From contig NZ_JBHZGL010000002.1 in assembly GCF_051900415.1 (NCBI RefSeq), forward strand, positions 248,001 to 312,000: 64,000 bases of DNA, given 5' to 3'. This document shows positions 42,099-49,920 of this stretch, piece after piece (the first letter of the stretch is position 1; the number at the start of each line of letters is the position of its first letter). A model generated the notes under the pieces. The model did no database searches and was not told the origin of the DNA. It saw only the letters and a program-made list of their open reading frames with translations. The stretch is from Frateuria_A sp051900415. Its GTDB lineage: Bacteria; Pseudomonadota; Gammaproteobacteria; Xanthomonadales; Rhodanobacteraceae. Position numbers and translations under genes: made by a program.

Positions 42099-44515
42099 TT
42101 CGCCGCCGCTTTCCGTGGTGGCGTGCCCTCGCACTGGTGGTGCTGGTGCTGCTGGCCGCGGTGTTCGCCACCGGCTGGTACCTGCTGGCCGGCAGCCGCG
42201 CGCGGCTGGATGGCGGACTTCGGGTAGCGGGCCTGTCAGCGCCGGTGAAGATCGCGCGCGACGCCAACGGCAGCGTCACCATCGACGCGCGCAGCCGCGC
42301 CGACGCGACCTTCGCGCTGGGTTTCGTGCATGCGCAGGAACGCTGGTTCGAAATGGACCTGATGCGCCGCGTGGCGGCCGGCGAGTTGGCCGAACTGGTC
42401 GGCCCGGCGGCGCTGGACACCGACCTGGACATCCGTCGCCACCGCCTGCGTGCGGTCGCCGAGGCAGCCTACGCGGCGATGACGCCCGAACAGAAGCAGG
42501 TGCTCGACCGTTACCGCGACGGCGTCAACGCCGGCCTGGCCGACTTGCGCGAGAAGCCGTGGGAATACTTCCTGCTGGGCGGCACGCCCAAGCCCTGGCG
42601 GTCGGAGGACTGCCTGCTGGTGATCGGCGCGATGTACCTGGACCTCAACGGCCACGGCCGCAACACGCGCGAGCTGGACATCGCGCGCATGCGGGCCGCG
42701 TTGCCGGCGCCGCTGGTGGATTTCCTGCTTTCGCCCGATCCGAATTGGGAAGCGCCGCTCACCGGCACGCTGTCGCGCCCGCCCGTGCTGCCCGGCGCGG
42801 GCGTGTTCGACCTGCGCGCACAGCCGGCGCCTGCCACGCCGGTGGCATCGGTGGCCGCCGCGCTCGCGCCGGCGCTGGAAGAGCGCCATCCCGGCAGCAA
42901 CAATTTCGCGGTCGCCGGCCAGCTCACCGACACCGGCGCGGCCATGCTCGCCAACGACATGCACCTGGGCCTGCGCGTGCCGGACATCTGGTTCCGCGCG
43001 CGCCTGCGCTATCCGGATGCCAAGGCGCCCGGCGGCACACGCGACGCGGTGGGCGTGACCCTGCCCGGCACGCCGGCACTCGTGGTCGGTTCCAACGGGC
43101 AGATCGCCTGGGGCTTCACCAACAGCTACGGCGACTGGCTGGATTGGGTGCGGGTCACGCGCGACCCGGCCGATCCCTCGCGCTACAAAGTGCCCGGCGG
43201 CTGGGCGACGATCGAGCACCACGCCGAACGCGTCCACGTCAAAGGCGCGCCCGACCGCGTGCTCGAAGTGCAGGACACCCGCTGGGGACCGATCCTCGCC
43301 AAGGACACCGACGGCACGCCGCTGGCCCTGGCCTGGATCGCGCAGGACCCGCATGCCTACAACCTGGGCCTGATGCAGCTGGAGCGCGCACCCAGCGTCG
43401 CCGCCGCACTGGACCTGGCGCCGACCCTGGGCATGCCGCCGCAAAACCTGCTGGTCGCCGATCGTGAGGGGCATATCGGCTGGACGCTCGCCGGCAATGC
43501 GATTCCCGTGCGCCCGTTCGGCAGCGAACCGCAGCAGCCGGCGGACTGGTCGCAGGCGGGCACGGGCTGGCAGGGCTGGGCGCCGCCCTCGCAGTACCCG
43601 CGCGTGGCCGACCCATCCGGCGGGCGGCTGTGGACCGCCAACAATCGCACCGTCGACGGTCCCGCGCTGGATCTGCTCGGCAACGGTGGCCATGACCTCG
43701 GCGCGCGGGCGCAGCAGATCCGCGACGATCTGAGGATGCACAGCGTGTTCACCCCCGGCAACCTGCTCGACATCCAGCTCGACGATCGCGCGGTCTTCCT
43801 CACCCCCTGGCAGCGGCTGCTGCAGGACACGCTGGCGGGGACCTCCGATCCCGTGCTCGAGGCGCTGCGCGAGCGCACCGCGACCTGGCGCAACCGCGCC
43901 GCTCCCGACAGCGTGGACTACCGGCTGGTGCGCGCCTTCCGCACCGAAGTGCACCGGCTGGCGCTGGCACCGTTCGTGGCGACGGTAAAGGCGCGCTACC
44001 CGGACTTCGGCTGGCCTTCGGGCACCGGCAACGCGGAGGCGGCTGTGTGGTCGCTGCTGCGCGACCAGCCCGCGTGGCTGCTCGACCCGCACTATCGGAA
44101 CTGGAACGCGCTGCTCCAGGACGCCGCGCGTCGCGTGGCCACGGAGCTGGGCGGGCAGCCGGGCGGGCTGGCCGCGCGCACGTGGGGCGAGGTCAACCCC
44201 GCAGATATCCACCACGCGCTCTCGCCCGCACTGCCGCACTTCCTGGCGCGCTTCCTGGACATGCCCGACACGCCGCTGCCGGGGGACGCCAACATGCCCC
44301 GCGTGGCCGCGCCCGGTTTCGGCGCCTCCGAACGGCTGGCGGTTTCGCCCGGTCACGAAGCGCGAGGCATCCTGGAGATGCCCGGCGGCCAGAGTGACAA
44401 CCCGCTCTCGCCCTATTACGGCGCGGGACACGCGGAATGGGTCGACGGCCGGCCCACCCCGCTGCTTCCCGGTCCCGCCAGGTGGACTCTGACGCTGAGC
44501 CCCGGCACGCCGTAA
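42095..44515 (+). CDS. Penicillin acylase family protein (Ntn hydrolase)
   Basis: 806 aa amidase precursor that should self-cleave into two chains. An N-terminal hydrophobic helix (ALALVVLVLLAAVFATGWYL) exports it. The alpha chain has VTIDARSRADATFALGFVHA and QERWFEMDLMRRVAAGELAE. The cleavage site and nucleophile are in HPGSNNFAVAG, with Ser268. Beta-chain parts include AMLANDMHLGLRVPDIWF and LLVADREGHIGWTLAG. Relatives act on penicillins or acyl-homoserine lactones, and the substrate is open. It overlaps and is translationally coupled to the glycosidase gene. Confidence 0.93.
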   Translation: MIRRRFPWWRALALVVLVLLAAVFATGWYLLAGSRARLDGGLRVAGLSAPVKIARDANGSVTIDARSRADATFALGFVHAQERWFEMDLMRRVAAGELAELVGPAALDTDLDIRRHRLRAVAEAAYAAMTPEQKQVLDRYRDGVNAGLADLREKPWEYFLLGGTPKPWRSEDCLLVIGAMYLDLNGHGRNTRELDIARMRAALPAPLVDFLLSPDPNWEAPLTGTLSRPPVLPGAGVFDLRAQPAPATPVASVAAALAPALEERHPGSNNFAVAGQLTDTGAAMLANDMHLGLRVPDIWFRARLRYPDAKAPGGTRDAVGVTLPGTPALVVGSNGQIAWGFTNSYGDWLDWVRVTRDPADPSRYKVPGGWATIEHHAERVHVKGAPDRVLEVQDTRWGPILAKDTDGTPLALAWIAQDPHAYNLGLMQLERAPSVAAALDLAPTLGMPPQNLLVADREGHIGWTLAGNAIPVRPFGSEPQQPADWSQAGTGWQGWAPPSQYPRVADPSGGRLWTANNRTVDGPALDLLGNGGHDLGARAQQIRDDLRMHSVFTPGNLLDIQLDDRAVFLTPWQRLLQDTLAGTSDPVLEALRERTATWRNRAAPDSVDYRLVRAFRTEVHRLALAPFVATVKARYPDFGWPSGTGNAEAAVWSLLRDQPAWLLDPHYRNWNALLQDAARRVATELGGQPGGLAARTWGEVNPADIHHALSPALPHFLARFLDMPDTPLPGDANMPRVAAPGFGASERLAVSPGHEARGILEMPGGQSDNPLSPYYGAGHAEWVDGRPTPLLPGPARWTLTLSPGTP

Positions 44516-44828
44516 CAGCGCCCCTCCGGGAGAGAGCTGGGGTGGGGGCGACCTGGCGAAAGGCTCACCGGCAGCCAGCAGGGGCTTCGAGCTGAAAGCA
44601 ACGGCCAGCTTCCCCGCGAGCCCGGCCCCTCACCCAAACCCTCTCCCCGGAGGGGAGAGGGCTTCAATGCGGCCGCGGCTTCCCAAAGGGAACGAGCATT
44701 GCCTTTGCTCCCTCTCCCCTCCGGGGAGAGGGTTTGGGTGAAGGGCCGGGGCTCGCGCGGAAGCCCGCTCGTCAGACAGCAACCTCCCGGAAAGCCACCG
44801 CCATACCGGCGACGCCACGCGAAGAGCT
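44516..44828. repeat. Family B repeats, 313-bp spacer after the acylase gene
   Basis: It holds at least three arms of the CTCTCCCC/GGGGAGAGGG family: 44520-44548 (diverged), 44625-44662 (CCTCACCCAAACCCTCTCCCCGGAGG...) and 44709-44752 (CTCCCTCTCCCCTCC...TTTGGGTGAAGGG). The last two are inverted copies. No gene was seen. Confidence 0.7.
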
Positions 44829-45218
44829 TTACGCCAATTCGTACTCCAACGCGTACTCGTGCCGCCCCTGCTCGATGCGGATAGCCAGCTCGCCCTTGAT
44901 GCCCACCAGCTCCCCGGTGCCCGAGTCCGGCACCACCGACACCCGCAGGCTCGGCGCGCCGCGCTCCATCAACCCGTAATGCATCAGCACGAAACTGCCC
45001 TGCCGCCCGTGCAGCGACCCGCTTACCCGCTCGATCGCCACGTAGCCGGCCGAACCGGGCACCCCGGTGCCCGCCGAGAGCATCTCGCCCAGGCTGGTGG
45101 CGTCCAGATCGCCCTGGAAGCGCTTGTCGATCGACAGCCGACCGAGCTGCGCTGCTTCGGTGCCGGGCGCGGCTGGCTGTGGCGCAAGCTTCACGTCGAA
45201 GGTTCCGCTGGCGTGCAT
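44829..45218 (-). CDS. DUF3224 domain-containing protein
   Basis: 129 aa, all beta (avidin-like barrel by family). The motifs MHASGTFDVKLAPQP, RLSIDKRFQGDLDATSLGEM and GSFVLMHYGLMERG are typical of DUF3224. It lacks a signal peptide, and its function is unknown. ATG 45218 has CGGAG upstream, and the frame's long extension beyond it is a shadow. It is divergent from the DGPF/sigma factor pair; DUF3224 genes are often seen near ECF sigma factors of that class. Confidence 0.88.
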   Translation of the reverse strand: MHASGTFDVKLAPQPAAPGTEAAQLGRLSIDKRFQGDLDATSLGEMLSAGTGVPGSAGYVAIERVSGSLHGRQGSFVLMHYGLMERGAPSLRVSVVPDSGTGELVGIKGELAIRIEQGRHEYALEYELA

Positions 45219-45350
45219 GGGTAACTCCGGTCGGTGATGGCGGCCGTCCATCATGCCGCAGGCGCGGCGCGACGCGATGTCGAAAATGCCGGCGCCCGCG
45301 CGTCGTATCAACGGAAGCCGGCATCCGCCGGCGCACGAAGGAGAAAAGCG

Positions 45351-45776
45351 ATGCGCTGCATGGTGATGGTCCGCGCCACGGCCGAATCGGAAGCCGGCGT
45401 GATGCCGAGCGAAAAGCTCATGCGCCAGATGATGGCGTTCAACGAAGAACTGGTGAAAGCGGGTGTGATGCTGGCCGGCGAAGGCCTCAAGCCCAGCGCC
45501 GCTGGCAAGCGGGTTCATTTCGCCGGCAACGGCCGTAGCGTGGTCGACGGACCTTTCGCCGAGGCCAAGGAGCTGATCGCCGGTTTCTGGCTGTGGCAGG
45601 TGCGCTCGATGGACGAGGCGCTCGAGTGGGCGCGCCGCTGCCCGCCGCCGTTCGAGGGCGAGTGCTCGATCGAGATCCGGCCGTTGTTCGAGGCCGACGA
45701 CTTCGGCGAGGCGATGACGCCCGAGATGCGTGAGACCGAAGAGCGCCTGCGCGCCGAAGTGGCCGGGAAGGCGTAG
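45351..45776 (+). CDS. YciI/DGPF-domain protein linked to an ECF sigma factor
   Basis: 141 aa, ferredoxin-like YCII fold. It shows MRCMVMVRATAESEAG, MAFNEELVKAGVMLAGEGL, the naming motif VDGPFAEAKE, and EALEWARRCPPPFEGECSIE. DGPF proteins are the constant partners of ECF42-type sigma factors, and the next gene is such a sigma factor. AAGGAG precedes ATG 45351. Exact role unknown. Confidence 0.92.
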   Translation: MRCMVMVRATAESEAGVMPSEKLMRQMMAFNEELVKAGVMLAGEGLKPSAAGKRVHFAGNGRSVVDGPFAEAKELIAGFWLWQVRSMDEALEWARRCPPPFEGECSIEIRPLFEADDFGEAMTPEMRETEERLRAEVAGKA

Positions 45777-45781
45777 CGCTC

Positions 45782-45806
45782 CGTAGGGTGGGCTGATGCC
45801 CACCCT
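45782..45806. repeat. Family D palindrome (copy 2)
   Basis: GTAGGGTGGGCTGATGCCCACCC: a short hairpin with GGGTGGGC/GCCCACCC arms, matching half of the 10780-10836 element. It lies between the DGPF gene and the sigma factor gene. Confidence 0.7.
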
Positions 45807-45853
45807 GCCGTCACGACTTGCCGGCCCATGCGCGCGGTGGTCTGATCGGCCGC

Positions 45854-47107
45854 ATGAGCCAAGCCGAAACCCACCGCGCGATCGAAACTGTCTGGCGCCT
45901 GGAAGCGCCCAAGCTGATCGCCGCGCTGATCCGCGTCGTACGCGACATCGACCTTGCCGAAGAACTCGCGCAGGACGCGCTGGTCGCGGCACTGGAGCGC
46001 TGGCCGACATCGGGCGTGCCGGACAACCCCGGCGCATGGCTGATGACGGCGGCCAAGCGGCGCGGCATCGACCTGCTGCGGCACCGCCAGCTGGTCGAGC
46101 GCAAGCACGCGGCGCTGGATGGCGACCCGGAGCACGAGGCGTTCACGATGCCCAACCTCGAAGCGCTCGACGACGACATCGGCGACGACCTGCTGCGGCT
46201 GATCTTCACCGCGTGCCATCCCGCGCTGTCCACCGAGGCGCAGGTGGCGCTCACCCTGCGCCTGCTCGGCGCCCTGACCACCGCGGAAATCGCCCGCGCC
46301 TTCCTGACCGCCGAGCCGACGATCGCCCAGCGCATCGTGCGCGCCAAACGCACCCTGGCCGACAAGCGCGTGCCGTTCGAGGTACCGCGCGGCGCCGAAC
46401 TCGAGGCACGGTTGGCGGCGGTACTGGGCGTGATCTACCTGGTCTTCAACGAGGGCTATACCGCCACCGCCGGCGACGACTGGATGCGTCCGGCGCTGTG
46501 CGAGGAAGCCCTGCGCCTGGGCCGCACCCTGGCCGGGCTGATGCCACGCGAACCGGAAGTACTCGGGCTGCTTGCACTGATGGAGATCCAGGCTTCGCGC
46601 AGCCATGCACGCGTGGGCGCGGATGGTCGCCCCGTGCTGCTGCTGGAGCAGAACCGCGCGTTGTGGGACCAGTTGCTGATCCACCGTGGACTGGAGGCGC
46701 TGGAACGCGCCGGCCGCCTCGGTGGCGCCGGAGGCCCGTACGCGCTGCAGGCAGCGATCGCCGCCTGCCACGCGCGTGCGACCACGGCCGAGGCCACGGA
46801 TTGGCCGCGCATCGCCGCACTCTACGCCCGGCTGGCGCAAGTGGCGCCGTCGCCGGTGGTGGAACTCAACCGCGCAGTGGCGGTGTCCATGGCCGAGGGC
46901 CCTGCTGCGGGGCTGGCGCTGGTCGATGCCTTGCGGGAGGTCGCGGCGCTGGCCGGCTATCACCTGCTGCCGGCGGTGCGCGGCGACCTGCTGGCCAGGC
47001 TTGGGCGAAGCGACGAGGCTCGCACTGAATTCGAGCGCGCTGCGGCGCTTACGCACAACGCGCAGGAACGCAGTGTCATGCTGGCGCGTGCCGGAGCGTG
47101 TGGGTGA
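45854..47107 (+). CDS. ECF42-type RNA polymerase sigma factor with TPR-like C-terminal extension
   Basis: 417 aa. Sigma region 2 is at about 10-75 (LAEELAQDALVAALERWP, AWLMTAAKRRGIDLLR), and region 4 at about 110-170 (LLRLIFTACHPALSTEAQVA, TAEIARAFLTAEPTIAQRIV). The remaining 240 residues form the helical DUF6596/TPR-like extension typical of ECF42 (VIYLVFNEGYTA, LLALMEIQASR, VAVSMAEGPAAGLALVDALR). This class lacks a membrane anti-sigma factor and is thought to be controlled by the extension. It follows the DGPF gene. ATG 45854 begins region 2; the frame is open a little upstream. Confidence 0.93.
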   Translation: MSQAETHRAIETVWRLEAPKLIAALIRVVRDIDLAEELAQDALVAALERWPTSGVPDNPGAWLMTAAKRRGIDLLRHRQLVERKHAALDGDPEHEAFTMPNLEALDDDIGDDLLRLIFTACHPALSTEAQVALTLRLLGALTTAEIARAFLTAEPTIAQRIVRAKRTLADKRVPFEVPRGAELEARLAAVLGVIYLVFNEGYTATAGDDWMRPALCEEALRLGRTLAGLMPREPEVLGLLALMEIQASRSHARVGADGRPVLLLEQNRALWDQLLIHRGLEALERAGRLGGAGGPYALQAAIAACHARATTAEATDWPRIAALYARLAQVAPSPVVELNRAVAVSMAEGPAAGLALVDALREVAALAGYHLLPAVRGDLLARLGRSDEARTEFERAAALTHNAQERSVMLARAGACG

Positions 47108-47138
47108 CGGCGGCGGGTTGGGCAGGGCTCCCGCCAAG

Positions 47139-47265
47139 GCGCCCTCATCCGCCCTTCGGGCACCTTCCCCGCAGTCGCGGGGGGAAGGGTCGGCAGCGCA
47201 AAGCCACCCATCGAGGCCTTCCCCTGCGAATGCGGGGGAAGGTGCCGACAGGCGGATGGGGGCGC
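47139..47265. repeat. Family A paired palindromic repeat (copy 5)
   Basis: Two-armed element GCGCCCTCATCCGCCC...GGGGGAAGG...CCTTCCCC...GGCGGATGGGGGCGC between the convergent sigma factor and dapE genes, ending ten bases before the dapE stop. Confidence 0.85.
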
Positions 47266-47274
47266 TCTTGCGCC

Positions 47275-48405
47275 TTAGCCCAGCAACCTTTCGCAGATCG
47301 CCTGGTATAGCCCCGGCAACCGCTCCAGGTCTGCTACCGCCACGCACTCGTCCACCTTGTGGATGGTCGCGTTGACCGGCCCCAGCTCCACCACCTCGGC
47401 ACCCAAGGGCGCGATGAAACGCCCGTCGGACGTCCCGCCGCCGGTGCTTTGCTCCGGCTCCACGCCGCATAGCTCACGGCACACGCCGAGCACGGTTTCG
47501 CGCAGGCGACCGCCCGCGGCGCTGAGGAACGGCTCGCCTGAGAGGTTCCAATCCAGCTGCCAGTCCAGGCCGTGGCGATCGAGGATGGCCTCGGTGCGCG
47601 CGCGCAGGTCCGCGGCCGTGCTCGCAGTCGAGTAGCGGAAGTTGATCAGTGCGACGAGCGTGCCGGGAATCACGTTGGTAGCACCCGTACCGGCGTTGAG
47701 GTTGGAGACCTGGAACGAGGTCGGCGGGAAGTCCGCGTTGCCCGCGTCCCAGCGGGTAGCCACCAGTTCGGCCAGCGCCGGGGCGAACGCGTGGATGGGG
47801 TTCCTCGCCTTTTCCGGATAGGCCACGTGGCCCTGCACGCCACGCACGGCGAGCGTGCCGGAAAGCGAGCCGCGGCGGCCGACACGGATCAGGTCACCCA
47901 GCCGCTCCTTCGACGAGGGCTCGCCGACCACGCACCAGTCCAGCCGCTCGCCACGCGCGCGGAACGTCTCGGCTACGCGACGCACGCCATCGAGGTTGGT
48001 CGGACCTTCCTCGTCGCTGGTCAGCAGCAGCGCGACGCGGCCGGTGTGTTGCGGGTGCGTCGTTACGAATCGCTCCAGCGCCAGCACCATCGCCGAAACC
48101 GAACCCTTCATGTCGGCCGCCCCGCGGCCGTAAAGACGGCCATCGCGCACGACCGGTTCGAACGGCGGGCTCTGCCACGCGTCCTCCGGACCGCTGGGTA
48201 CCACGTCGGTATGGCCCAGGAAGATTAGCGTGGGGCCCTGACCGTGCGTAGCCCAGAGGTTGTCCACCACGCCGTGGCGAAGATGCTCGATGGCGAAGCC
48301 CGCCCGCGCGAGCCGTTCGGCGATCAGCGCCTGGCAGCCGGCATCCTCGGGGGTCACCGAGCGGCGGCCGATCAGATCACGGGTTAAGTCCAGTATGTCG
48401 CTCAA
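47275..48405 (-). CDS. dapE: Succinyl-diaminopimelate desuccinylase
   Basis: Zinc hydrolase that removes succinate from N-succinyl-LL-diaminopimelate, a late step to lysine and peptidoglycan, 376 aa (family about 375). M20 motifs: LIFLGHTDVVPSG, GRGAADMKGSVSAMVLALER, LLLTSDEEGPTNLDG and the C-terminal EQSTGGGTSDGRFIAPLGAE. Start: TTG 48405 with GGGAG upstream, where homology begins (SDILDLTRDLIGRRS); no ATG fits. Third gene of the dapD/arsC-like/dapE group, separated from the arsC-like gene by a REP element. Confidence 0.95.
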   Translation of the reverse strand: MSDILDLTRDLIGRRSVTPEDAGCQALIAERLARAGFAIEHLRHGVVDNLWATHGQGPTLIFLGHTDVVPSGPEDAWQSPPFEPVVRDGRLYGRGAADMKGSVSAMVLALERFVTTHPQHTGRVALLLTSDEEGPTNLDGVRRVAETFRARGERLDWCVVGEPSSKERLGDLIRVGRRGSLSGTLAVRGVQGHVAYPEKARNPIHAFAPALAELVATRWDAGNADFPPTSFQVSNLNAGTGATNVIPGTLVALINFRYSTASTAADLRARTEAILDRHGLDWQLDWNLSGEPFLSAAGGRLRETVLGVCRELCGVEPEQSTGGGTSDGRFIAPLGAEVVELGPVNATIHKVDECVAVADLERLPGLYQAICERLLG

Positions 48406-48433
48406 GCGAAACTCCCACCTGCTTACGAAATCC

Positions 48434-48496
48434 CTGTAGGAGCGCACTTGTGCGCGACCGGGTGCATGGCGGTCGCGCACAAGTGCGCTCCTACAG
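48434..48496. repeat. Family C REP palindrome
   Basis: CTGTAGGAGCGCACTTGTGC then GCGACCG, 9-base centre, and the near-perfect inverted copy ending GCGCTCCTACAG. It lies between the arsC-like gene and dapE, inside the presumed operon. Confidence 0.9.
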
Positions 48497-48518
48497 GAAG
48501 ACTCCCGACGCGGGAACT

Positions 48519-48875
48519 TTATTTGCCGAACAGCTTCTTGAACCCGTTGTCGGTAAAACCGACGCTCACCGCCCCGTCGTCCTGCACCACCACCGGCCGG
48601 CGCACCAGCGCCGGGTATTCCTTCAGCAGCAGCGTCCACTCCGGATCGGAACCGGGGTTCTTGCGCTGCGGCAGCAGGTTGCGCCAGGTGGTGGAGGACT
48701 TGTTGACCAGTTTCTCCCAGCCGCCCAGCTGTTGCGCCCAGGCCTTGAGCGTCGCCGCCGGCACGGGATTGGCGCGGTAGTCGACGAACGCGTGCGGCAC
48801 CTCGAAACGGGCGAGCCAGTTGCGCGCCTTCTTGCAGGTATCGCAGTTGGGCAGGCCGTACAGCGTGGTGCTCAT
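48519..48875 (-). CDS. ArsC/Spx family reductase-like protein (YffB type)
   Basis: 118 aa thioredoxin-fold protein with the CDTCKK active-site motif (residues 11-16), as in E. coli YffB and ArsC. Further motifs are ARFEVPHAFVDYRANPVPA, GWEKLVNKSSTTWR and EYPALVRRPVVV. Only the first Cys of the arsenate-reductase set has its usual surroundings, so arsenate reduction is unlikely. YffB-type genes commonly sit beside dapE. Its start overlaps the dapD stop. Confidence 0.92.
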   Translation of the reverse strand: MSTTLYGLPNCDTCKKARNWLARFEVPHAFVDYRANPVPAATLKAWAQQLGGWEKLVNKSSTTWRNLLPQRKNPGSDPEWTLLLKEYPALVRRPVVVQDDGAVSVGFTDNGFKKLFGK

Positions 48876-49699
48876 TCGGCGCTCCTCAGCAGCTCGTTGA
48901 TGCCGGTCTTGGCGCGCGTCTTCTCGTCGACCTGCTTGACGATCACCGCGGCGTACAGGCTGTGGCTGCCATCCTTCGCTGGCAGGCTGCCGGCGACCAC
49001 CACGCTGCCGGCCGGGATGCGGCCGTAGCTGACCTCGCCGGTGGCGCGGTTGTAGATGCGGGTGGACTGGCCCAGGAACACGCCCATGCCGATGACGCTG
49101 CCCTTCTCCACCACCACGCCCTCGACCACTTCGGAGCGTGCGCCGATGAAGCAGTCGTCTTCGATGATGGTCGGGTTCGCCTGCAGCGGCTCGAGCACGC
49201 CGCCGATGCCCACGCCGCCGGACAGGTGCACGCGCGCGCCGATCTGCGCGCAGGAGCCGACCGTCGCCCAGGTATCGATCATGCTGCCGGCGCCGACATA
49301 GGCGCCGATGTTGACGTAGCTCGGCATCAGCACCGCGTCCTTCGCGATGTGCGCACCGCGGCGCACCAGCGCGCCAGGCACCACGCGGGCTCCCAGGCCC
49401 TCCAGCTCCGCGTCGTTGCCGTGGCCGAAGCGCAGCGGCACCTTGTCGAAGGCCAGCGCGGGCCCCCCGTCGACCACCCGGTTGCCGTTGATGCGGAAGT
49501 ACAGCAGCACGGCTTTCTTGAGCCAGGCGTTGACCTTCCAGCCGCCCTGCCCGTCCGGCTCCGCGACACGCTGCTCGCCCTGCTCGAGCAGCTCCATCAC
49601 TTGCGCGAGCGCCGGGCGCAGGTGGGTTTCGATCTCGCTCTGGCTGAGCTCGTTGCGGCGCTCGAAGGCGTCGTCGATCAGGGCGTCGATGGAAGGCAT
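48872..49699 (-). CDS. dapD: 2,3,4,5-tetrahydropyridine-2,6-dicarboxylate N-succinyltransferase
   Basis: Adds succinyl from succinyl-CoA to tetrahydrodipicolinate in lysine/diaminopimelate synthesis, 275 aa, the expected length. The N-terminal helical part is followed by the left-handed beta-helix with hexapeptide repeats, for example VLMPSYVNIGAYVGAGSMID, GSCAQIGARVHLSGGVGIGG and VIEDDCFIGARSEVVEG. It is the first gene of the minus-strand group and its stop overlaps the arsC-like start (ATGA). Confidence 0.97.
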   Translation of the reverse strand: MPSIDALIDDAFERRNELSQSEIETHLRPALAQVMELLEQGEQRVAEPDGQGGWKVNAWLKKAVLLYFRINGNRVVDGGPALAFDKVPLRFGHGNDAELEGLGARVVPGALVRRGAHIAKDAVLMPSYVNIGAYVGAGSMIDTWATVGSCAQIGARVHLSGGVGIGGVLEPLQANPTIIEDDCFIGARSEVVEGVVVEKGSVIGMGVFLGQSTRIYNRATGEVSYGRIPAGSVVVAGSLPAKDGSHSLYAAVIVKQVDEKTRAKTGINELLRSAE

Positions 49700-49920
49700 G
49701 GACTATCCGTCAGCAAACGTGGCGCTCCGGCCGCGGGAACGGGCAAGTATACGGAGAGCCAGGGCCACGGGCCGCGATGTTCGATCGCAGCGCAGGCAGC
49801 CGCCCTCGTGCTGCGGCCGTTCAATTTCCCTGCCGCCCAGCCGATAACGAAGCGTGGCCGGTCAAGCCGTGTCCGATGGGAGATCGCCCGGGGCGACGGA
49901 CGGTTGATGCCGAGGTGGCG

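Noticed and set aside
48519..48875. Arsenate reductase (arsenic resistance)
   Set aside because: The sequence is of the YffB type, sits between dapD and dapE, and no other ars genes are nearby.
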